In this document: piece by piece, positions 6,247 to 10,764 of the stretch | Position numbering within the stretch: position 1 is the stretch's first letter | How the letters are laid out: each line of letters opens with the position of its first letter | Source of the DNA: Arenicellales bacterium | Lineage (GTDB): Bacteria > Pseudomonadota > Gammaproteobacteria > Arenicellales > UBA868 | NCBI GenBank assembly: GCA_028825345.1 | Contig: JAPKAJ010000064.1 | Location: 1-10,764, forward strand | Direction of reading: 5' to 3' | DNA length: 10,764 nucleotides | Notes under the pieces: generated by a model | The model's database searches: none | Told to the model about the DNA's origin: nothing | The model's input: the letters and a program-made list of their open reading frames with translations, nothing else | Made by a program: the position numbers and the translations under genes

Positions 6247-7791
6247 TCAGAAGTTTGAATCGGGAACTGCCGCTTTTTTCTGGGTAATAAATTCGCGCAA
6301 TGCCTCGTCTATGCCTTCATCAATAGGTGGTAGCTCGTAATCGTTGAGCATTTTTTTCCAGGTCCGATTGGCTCTCTGGGCCGCGTCCAGGCTCCCTTCA
6401 GCCTGCCATTGCTCATAACTATTGTTATCTGCAGTCGTCGATCGATAAAAAGCCGTCTCAAAATTGGCCTGGGTATGAGCGCAGCCGAGAAAATGGTTTC
6501 CTGGTCCCACCTCGGCAATCGCATCCATCGCCTGCCCATTAACCGAATCGTCCACGCCCGACAGGAATACCTCAATCATGCCGGCCTGGTCGGCATCGAG
6601 TATGAACTTCTCATAACCCATCGCCAGCCCACCTTCAAGCCAGCCGGCCGTATGCAGCATGAAATGGACTCCGGCGAGCATAGCGCTTTGGAGGGTAGTG
6701 GCCGATTCGTAGGCGGCCTGCGCATCGGGTATTTTCGACGCACACAGCCCCCCGCCGCTGCGGAACGGTACCCCGAGCCGGCGGGCAAGGGCGGCGCAGA
6801 TAAAAATCACCATCGAGGGCTCGGGGGTACCAAAGGTAGGCGCCCCGGATTGCATCGAAACCGCGCTGGAAAAAGTGCCAAAGATCACCGGCGCCCCGGG
6901 CCGAACCAGCTGGGTAAAGCAGATGCCGGCCATCGCTTCCGCCAGTATCTGGGTACAGGTTCCAACCACTGTTACCGGCGACATGGCGCCGGCCAGAATA
7001 AACGGCGAGATTACCGTGGCCTGGTTATTCTGGGCGTAGACGCGCGCGGCCCCGAGCATCGTAGCATCGAAGGTCAGGGGCGAGTTGGCATTAATCAGGC
7101 TGGTGATGACGCAGTTCTGATCTACGAAGTCGTCACCAAATACAATCTTGGCCATGTCGACGGTATCCTGGGCCCGTGAGGGTTCGGTTACAGAGCCCAT
7201 AAAAGGTTTGTCCGATAACCGCAGATGGCTGTAGATCATATCCAAGTGACGCTTATTAACCGGGATATCAACCGGCTCGCAAAGCGTGCCTCCGGAGTGG
7301 TGTAGTGAGGGGCTGAGGTAGGTCAGGCGGGTAAAGTTCTCAAAATCTGCAAGCGTAGCGTAGCGTCGGCCGCGGTCCAGATCGTGTACAAAAGGCGGAC
7401 CGTATGCTGGAACCAGCACGCAGTGATCGCCCCCAATACGAACGCTGCGTTCCGGATTGCGAGCGTGCTGCGTATATTCGCTGGGCGTGCTCGATTGGAT
7501 CAGTTGTCGACACATCCCCCTGGGAAAACGAACCCGCTCCCCCTCAATCGACGCCCCTGCATCTTTAAACCGCCTGAGCGCATCGGCATCATCACGAAAT
7601 TCGATACCGATGGTTTCCAGCACTGTCTCTGCGTTTCCCTCTATCAGATTCAGTAACTCTTCGCTGGCGAGTTCAAACACCGGCACCCGTCGGTTAATGT
7701 AAGGTTTAACCGGGCGGGCGTTTTGCTCTCTTTGAGCCCTGCGCTTGGCTCGGGCGCTGCCGCGGGAATGGCTGCGTTTTCTTTCGGTCAT
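6247..7791 (-). CDS. MttB-superfamily (trimethylamine/betaine-type) methyltransferase, non-pyrrolysine
   Basis: A 514-residue protein of the MttB superfamily. Characterised members transfer a methyl group from trimethylamine (pyrrolysine form) or from glycine betaine, proline betaine, carnitine and similar compounds (non-pyrrolysine forms, MtgB, MtpB, MtcB) to a corrinoid protein. Recognisable stretches are ETVLETIGIEFRDDADALRRF (split across 57-76), HHSGGTLCEPVDIPVNKRHL (164-183), SLINANSPLTFD (231-242), VGTCTQILAEAMAGICFTQL (276-295), SMQSGAPTFGTPEP (312-325), SGGGLCASKIPDAQAAYES (345-363) and MGYEKFILDADQAGM (391-405). The frame has no internal stop, so there is no pyrrolysine codon. Residues 1-27 form a strongly basic Arg/Lys-rich tail before the conserved domain. 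The start is ATG at 7791, without a clear Shine-Dalgarno. It is convergent with alaX-like (40 bp) and divergent from etfB (316 bp). The neighbouring DMGDH-like and ETF genes suggest a methylated-amine substrate; no corrinoid partner is encoded here. Confidence 0.9.
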   Translation of the reverse strand: MTERKRSHSRGSARAKRRAQREQNARPVKPYINRRVPVFELASEELLNLIEGNAETVLETIGIEFRDDADALRRFKDAGASIEGERVRFPRGMCRQLIQSSTPSEYTQHARNPERSVRIGGDHCVLVPAYGPPFVHDLDRGRRYATLADFENFTRLTYLSPSLHHSGGTLCEPVDIPVNKRHLDMIYSHLRLSDKPFMGSVTEPSRAQDTVDMAKIVFGDDFVDQNCVITSLINANSPLTFDATMLGAARVYAQNNQATVISPFILAGAMSPVTVVGTCTQILAEAMAGICFTQLVRPGAPVIFGTFSSAVSMQSGAPTFGTPEPSMVIFICAALARRLGVPFRSGGGLCASKIPDAQAAYESATTLQSAMLAGVHFMLHTAGWLEGGLAMGYEKFILDADQAGMIEVFLSGVDDSVNGQAMDAIAEVGPGNHFLGCAHTQANFETAFYRSTTADNNSYEQWQAEGSLDAAQRANRTWKKMLNDYELPPIDEGIDEALREFITQKKAAVPDSNF

Positions 7792-7969
7792 TTGGGTAGC
7801 TGGTTGTGACAGAAGCTCTAATTATCAGTGCAGCGTGGCAACGGGGTTGATTAGCCAACGACCAGAACATAGCCCTTCACGCCACATTCGCCCGCCCCGA
7901 GGCATTGGACCCTTCTGGGCGTCGCCAGACCTTTACTGCAACAGGTATTGTGAGTGGCTTGCAAACCCC

Positions 7970-7998
7970 TAGACGCCGAGTGCATCCGAAAATAGAAT
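7970..7998 (+). promoter_or_regulatory. Candidate sigma-70 promoter of etfBA
   Basis: TAGACG (7970-7975, 4 of 6 to TTGACA) and TAGAAT (7993-7998, 5 of 6 to TATAAT) are separated by exactly 17 bp. Transcription would start near 8005 and give a leader of roughly 100 nt before the etfB ATG at 8108. The match is modest and made by eye. Confidence 0.33.
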
Positions 7999-8031
7999 AC
8001 CGCGCGTGCTGTTTGCTGGAAGGTTTTCCCG

Positions 8032-8085
8032 CCGGGTGTGCTCATCTCCTGCCTGATCTGAGAACAGGCAGGGTGAAGAACCCGG
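8032..8085 (+). promoter_or_regulatory. Structured 5' leader of etfB (nested inverted repeats)
   Basis: An inner perfect 8-bp stem pairs CCTGCCTG (8048-8055) with CAGGCAGG (8065-8072) around a 9-nt loop. An outer 6-bp stem pairs CCGGGT (8032-8037) with ACCCGG (8080-8085). A competing small hairpin, GGGT (8071-8074) with ACCC (8080-8083), would use bases from both stems, so two conformations are possible. The structure ends 22 nt before the etfB start. It could be an RNA regulatory element or, at DNA level, a repressor operator. It matches no riboswitch class I know. Confidence 0.42.
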
Positions 8086-8107
8086 AAATTTAAGAGAAGC
8101 AATAACT

Positions 8108-8857
8108 ATGAAAGTACTTGTACCGATTAAACGTGTCATCGATGCCAACATAAAAGTACGCGTCAAGGCGGACGAAAGTGGCGTGGAATTGAACAACGTT
8201 AAGATGGCGATGAATCCTTTTTGTGAGATCGCAGTCGAAGAAGCTATTCGACTGCGTGAGTCGGGACGCGTTGAAGAGATCATTGCGGTTACCGTAGGGC
8301 CAACCCAGAGCCAGGAAACTTTGCGCACCGCTCTAGCAATGGGAGCCGACCGCGCGATCCTGGTTGAGGTAGACCCGGCACCTGAGCCGCTGGCCGTGGC
8401 CAAGTTGCTCAAGGCGATCGTCGACAAGGAGGCCCCCGGTCTGGTGTTGCTTGGAAAGCAGGCTATCGATGGTGATAACAATCAGACCGGCCAAATGTTG
8501 TCAGGTTTGCTGGGGTGGTCGATTGGGACCTTTGTCTCCCGTCTTCAAGTTGAAGATGCGGTAGTGCGTGTCACACGCGAAGTCGATGGCGGCCTGGAGA
8601 ATATTGAACTGGTCCAGCCCGCGATCGTTACAGTCGACCTTCGCCTTAATGAACCACGTTACGCTTCATTGCCCAATATTATGAAGGCAAAAAAGAAGCC
8701 TCTGGATACGTTCACCCCTGAAGCCCTTGGGGTTGATGTGAGCCCACGTATTGAAACCATCAGGGTAATTGATCCGCCGTCCCGTGCAGCCGGAACCCGC
8801 GTGACAAGCGCCGCGGAATTGGTGGATAAACTTCGCAACGAAGCAAAGGTGATTTGA
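8108..8857 (+). CDS. etfB: Electron transfer flavoprotein subunit beta
   Basis: A 249-residue ETF beta subunit. With EtfA it forms the soluble heterodimer that carries electrons from flavin dehydrogenases, such as acyl-CoA, dimethylglycine or sarcosine dehydrogenases, to ETF-quinone oxidoreductase. The N-terminus MKVLVPIKRVIDANIKVRVK and MNPFCEIAVEEAIRLRE (36-52) are characteristic. GKQAIDGDNNQTGQM (116-130) is the AMP-binding segment. The family signature runs through PAIVTVDLRLNEPRYASLPN (171-190) into IMKAKKK (191-197), the recognition loop that docks on partner dehydrogenases. These features fit the housekeeping, group I ETF rather than the bifurcating FixAB type. The ribosome-binding site is a weak purine run (AAGAGA, 8092-8097). 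It overlaps etfA by one base (TGATG). Confidence 0.97.
   Translation: MKVLVPIKRVIDANIKVRVKADESGVELNNVKMAMNPFCEIAVEEAIRLRESGRVEEIIAVTVGPTQSQETLRTALAMGADRAILVEVDPAPEPLAVAKLLKAIVDKEAPGLVLLGKQAIDGDNNQTGQMLSGLLGWSIGTFVSRLQVEDAVVRVTREVDGGLENIELVQPAIVTVDLRLNEPRYASLPNIMKAKKKPLDTFTPEALGVDVSPRIETIRVIDPPSRAAGTRVTSAAELVDKLRNEAKVI
8847..8853 (+). promoter_or_regulatory. Ribosome-binding site of etfA inside the end of etfB
   Basis: AGGTGAT matches seven bases of the anti-Shine-Dalgarno complement and lies directly before the etfB stop and the etfA ATG at 8857. It supports the ATG over the in-frame TTG at 8854, which would leave no spacing. Confidence 0.65.
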
Positions 8858-9798
8858 TGAGCATTCTGGTTATTGCAGAACACGACAACACGAGCCTGCG
8901 CCCCGCAACTCTGAATACGGTGAGTGCAGCTGTTGTCCTGGGTGGCGAGATAGACCTTCTGGTCGCCGGTGGGAACTGCCAGGGTGCGGCAGACCAAGCC
9001 GCTACTGTCGATGGAGTGTCACGGGTCCTGATGGCCGATGACCCGGCCCTGGCCGATGGCCTGGCGGAAAACCTGGCACCATTAGTTGAGAGCATTGCCC
9101 GGGACTACTCCCATGTGCTGGCGCCTGCTACGACATACGGGAAAAATCTGCTTCCGCGGGCTGCGGCTCTACTGGATGTTCAGCAGATCTCTGACATTAG
9201 CGCAATAGAGAGCCCTGATACGTTTGTAAGGCCAATTTACGCAGGTAACGCCTTGGCGACTGTGCGTTCCCTGGATGCGGTAAAGCTGATTACGGTTCGT
9301 ACCACCGCGTTCGACGCGGCGGGGCAATCCAGTGCTGCGCCGATCGAGGTGGTATCGGGAAGCCAGGAGGCCGGGCTGTCGAAATTTATCGGCGAAGAAT
9401 TGACTCGCTCGGAGCGACCTGAACTGACAACAGCCGATATCATCGTGTCCGGCGGCAGAGGGATGCAAAGTTCAGAGAACTTTGGGATGCTGGAAAGTTT
9501 GGCCGACAAGTTAGGAGCTGCCGTTGGCGCATCGCGAGCCGCTGTTGATGCCGGGTATGTACCTAATGACTACCAGGTCGGCCAGACCGGCAAGGTGGTT
9601 GCACCGGACCTTTATATCGCTGTGGGTATTTCGGGTGCTATTCAACACCTCGCGGGGATGAAAGACTCAAAAGTCATAGTCGCGATCAACAAGGATGAGG
9701 AAGCGCCGATCTTCCAGGTAGCGGATTACGGCTGGGTCGTAGATTTATTTGAAGCGATTCCAGAGCTTGAAGAAGCGTTGGATTCGCCGTCGTCATGA
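8857..9798 (+). CDS. etfA: Electron transfer flavoprotein subunit alpha, FAD-binding
   Basis: A 313-residue ETF alpha subunit, the normal length. The N-terminal domain MSILVIAEHDNTSLRPATLN leads into the FAD-binding domain with SGGRGMQSSENFGMLE (198-213), GASRAAVDAGYVPNDYQVGQ (224-243) and TGKVVAPDLYIAVGISGAIQ (244-263). The conserved end follows with HLAGMKDSKVIVAINKDEEA (264-283), PIFQVADYGWVVDLFEAIPE (284-303) and a short acidic tail. All FAD-contact motifs look intact. The start is ATG at 8857, overlapping the etfB stop by one base (TGATG), so the two subunits are translationally coupled and made in stoichiometric amounts. A strong hairpin follows 8 bp after the stop. Candidate electron donor within the window is the DMGDH-like flavoprotein; fatty-acid oxidation enzymes elsewhere are the usual alternative. 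Confidence 0.97.
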   Translation: MSILVIAEHDNTSLRPATLNTVSAAVVLGGEIDLLVAGGNCQGAADQAATVDGVSRVLMADDPALADGLAENLAPLVESIARDYSHVLAPATTYGKNLLPRAAALLDVQQISDISAIESPDTFVRPIYAGNALATVRSLDAVKLITVRTTAFDAAGQSSAAPIEVVSGSQEAGLSKFIGEELTRSERPELTTADIIVSGGRGMQSSENFGMLESLADKLGAAVGASRAAVDAGYVPNDYQVGQTGKVVAPDLYIAVGISGAIQHLAGMKDSKVIVAINKDEEAPIFQVADYGWVVDLFEAIPELEEALDSPSS

Positions 9799-9806
9799 GA
9801 AAATAA

Positions 9807-9831
9807 GATACCCCGGCTGGGCCGGGGTATC
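9807..9831. terminator. Strong hairpin terminator behind etfA, U-tract on the minus strand
   Basis: GATACCCCGGC (9807-9817) and GCCGGGGTATC (9821-9831) form a perfect 11-bp stem with a 3-nt loop (TGG), 8 bp after the etfA stop. On the plus strand no T-run follows. On the minus strand the hairpin is followed by TTATTTTC, so as an intrinsic terminator it is better built for transcripts coming from the ubiG-phosphatase side. It probably serves both directions. Confidence 0.68.
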
Positions 9832-9995
9832 AGCCGTGGTGACGATCCTTCCGGGGATAGAGGTTCATCTTATTCTCCGGCGTACTTCCTTGTACCGTAT
9901 GGCTCTGCTCACAACGACAGCCCAAGTATTAACTGCCAGGATCACCCTGGTCTGTGAATAATGTCACGACTGCCCGGCACGGTGGCCGACAGTGA
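9832..9995. other. Gene-free gap between convergent etfA and HAD phosphatase genes
   Basis: A 164-bp stretch without a supportable gene. It contains only a small 5-bp hairpin, CCAGG (9936-9940) with CCTGG (9946-9950). An open frame running across it from within etfA is an out-of-frame shadow. Confidence 0.4.
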
Positions 9996-10712
9996 TCAGT
10001 GGTTAGGCGTAGGCGCGCCTTGATTCAGGCGCAGTCTCTCGAGTATGTCCCAAGGTTGACAGATGACCCAGTCGGCTTCCCAGCTCGGGATTTGTGAGGG
10101 ACGGCCGTAGCCCCAGGTCACCGCTGCGGTTGCCATGCCTGATGCCTTTCCAGCAACGATATCGCGCAGGTCGTCCCCCACATATACGGTCCGGTTGGCG
10201 GCTACGCCCGACTCATTACAAGCATGGAGCAGCGGTAAAGGATCAGGCTTGGGTCGGGAAACGGTATCACCGCTGACGATAGAGACCGCACGGTCGTGCA
10301 GACCAAGCGCTTTAACCAAGGGCTCGGTAAAACGAGTCGGTTTGTTGGTTACGATTCCCCAGGGCAGCATTTGCCGATCAAATTCGTTCAGCAACTTTTC
10401 GATACCCCCGAAAAGCTGGGTTTTCTTGCACAGATGGTCCTCGTAATAATCAAGGAGCTGTTGTCGCAGGGGACTGGCCGAGGCCTGCTTAAGGGATAAG
10501 TTAAAGCCCTTCTGGATCAGGCGTACACTGCCACCAGCAACCCACCATCGGCCGTGCTCCAGGGTGACTGGTTGCCGCCCCGCCCCAATGAGTACCGCGT
10601 TTAGGGCATCTACCAGGTCCGGTGCGGTATCGGCAAGGGTACCATCGAGGTCGAAAAGCACGCAGTCCGTGCCGCCAGAAAGATCAGCAGAAGGCATGCG
10701 ATCTTCGGTCAC
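9996..10712 (-). CDS. mupP: HAD-family phosphatase, MupP/Gph type (ubiG-linked)
   Basis: A 238-residue cytoplasmic HAD hydrolase with all four motifs: DLDGTLADT (21-29; nucleophile Asp21, acid Asp23), Thr122 in VTNKP, Lys155 in RPKPDP, and the Mg-binding acids in GDDLRD (179-184). Such proteins are often annotated phosphoglycolate phosphatase (gph). I lean to MupP, the N-acetylmuramic acid 6-phosphate phosphatase of peptidoglycan recycling, for two reasons. The gene sits directly behind ubiG, as mupP does in Pseudomonas, and WGIVTNKPTRFTEPL (118-132) closely resembles what I recall of Pseudomonas MupP. The partner enzymes AmgK and MurU are not in the window, so Gph remains possible. The start is GTG at 10712, chosen because GTGA overlaps the ubiG stop by four bases. 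An ATG at 10697 (residue 6) is the alternative and has a slightly better purine run (GAAGA) before it. Confidence 0.88.
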   Translation of the reverse strand: MTEDRMPSADLSGGTDCVLFDLDGTLADTAPDLVDALNAVLIGAGRQPVTLEHGRWWVAGGSVRLIQKGFNLSLKQASASPLRQQLLDYYEDHLCKKTQLFGGIEKLLNEFDRQMLPWGIVTNKPTRFTEPLVKALGLHDRAVSIVSGDTVSRPKPDPLPLLHACNESGVAANRTVYVGDDLRDIVAGKASGMATAAVTWGYGRPSQIPSWEADWVICQPWDILERLRLNQGAPTPNH

Positions 10713-10764
10713 GAAACAAGCGGTTTTGAATAGTGAACCATGTAGTTGACATCCACGCCGGGGC
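10709..10764 (-). CDS. ubiG: UbiG, ubiquinone biosynthesis O-methyltransferase (3' end only)
   Basis: The last 17 codons and TGA stop (10709-10711) of a gene entering from the right edge encode PGVDVNYMVHYSKPLVS. PGVDVNYM is the near-invariant C-terminus of UbiG, the SAM-dependent enzyme that performs both O-methylations in ubiquinone synthesis. The stop overlaps the GTG of the phosphatase gene (GTGA), the known ubiG-mupP/gph operon order. The rest of the protein lies outside the window, so the call rests on this short tail plus the gene order. Confidence 0.8.
   Translation of the reverse strand, partial: PGVDVNYMVHYSKPLVS

Larger units (their letters stand above)
7792..8107. promoter_or_regulatory. 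316-bp divergent intergenic region, mttB-like / etfBA
   Basis: No convincing gene lies here; the short open frames on both strands lack ribosome-binding sites and any recognisable family. The right part holds a candidate etfB promoter (7970-7998) and a structured leader (8032-8085), listed separately. On the mttB-like side, the minus strand reads TGATAATT about 30 bp before the start codon, a possible -10 element without a good -35. Activators or repressors binding here could co-ordinate both genes. Confidence 0.5.

Noticed and set aside
6409..7179. 256-codon plus-strand open frame opposite the MttB-like gene
   Set aside because: It is antisense to a clearly conserved protein, is rich in Arg, His and Gly as expected of a GC-driven shadow frame, and has no ribosome site or recognisable family.
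6247..7791. Possible pyrrolysine (in-frame TAG) in the MttB-like gene
   Set aside because: The 514-codon frame has no internal stop, so this is a non-pyrrolysine family member.
7851..8102. Short open frames on both strands in the mttB-like/etfB gap (83 codons minus; 62 and 75 codons plus)
   Set aside because: No ribosome sites, no recognisable protein features, and they overlap the presumed promoter and leader structure.
8854..8856. TTG as start of etfA
   Set aside because: It adds only one Met-equivalent residue before an ATG that has the standard TGATG overlap and a better-spaced ribosome site.

Overview
The window reads as chromosome of a heterotrophic proteobacterium, most likely a gammaproteobacterium. 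The taxonomic hint comes mainly from the right edge, where the last 17 codons of a UbiG-type ubiquinone methyltransferase (C-terminus PGVDVNYMVHYSKPLVS) overlap a HAD phosphatase gene, the ubiG-mupP/gph order known from Pseudomonas relatives. The DNA is moderately GC-rich by eye. I see no mobile elements, tRNA, rRNA or CRISPR.

Layout, left to right. (1) Positions 1-40 probably hold the last codons of an upstream plus-strand gene. It is joined by a TTGA overlap to an SLC13/DASS-type permease with two central RCK_C (TrkA-C) domains (37-1893). (2) Convergent to it is a minus-strand Ada-like protein: an AraC-type helix-turn-helix fused to an O6-alkylguanine-DNA alkyltransferase, without the N-terminal zinc sensor domain (1902-2753). 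(3) Across a divergent control region of about 270 bp lies an 815-residue flavoprotein of the dimethylglycine/sarcosine dehydrogenase family, with an FAD oxidase half and a GcvT folate half (3026-5473). Ten bases after it comes an AlaX-type alanyl-tRNA editing protein (5484-6206). (4) Convergent to that pair is a minus-strand MttB-superfamily methyltransferase without pyrrolysine (6247-7791). (5) A 316-bp divergent intergenic region follows, then the electron-transfer flavoprotein operon etfB-etfA (8108-9798), ending at a strong hairpin. (6) A minus-strand HAD phosphatase (9996-10712) and the tail of ubiG (10709-10764) close the window.

The central part, about 3.0-9.8 kb, makes functional sense as a methylated-amine module. 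Known MttB-superfamily members remove a methyl group from quaternary or tertiary amines. DMGDH-family enzymes oxidatively demethylate dimethylglycine or sarcosine, passing the one-carbon unit to tetrahydrofolate and the electrons to ETF. ETF feeds the quinone pool. The end product would be glycine. AlaRS is known to mischarge glycine and serine onto tRNA-Ala, and AlaX proteins clear such products, so the AlaX gene directly behind the dehydrogenase is the most thought-provoking feature here. No corrinoid protein, corrinoid:folate methyltransferase, corrinoid reductive activator or ETF-quinone oxidoreductase is present in the window, so the route by which the MttB-like protein would act is open. 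Family calls rest on motif recognition by eye; no database search was run.
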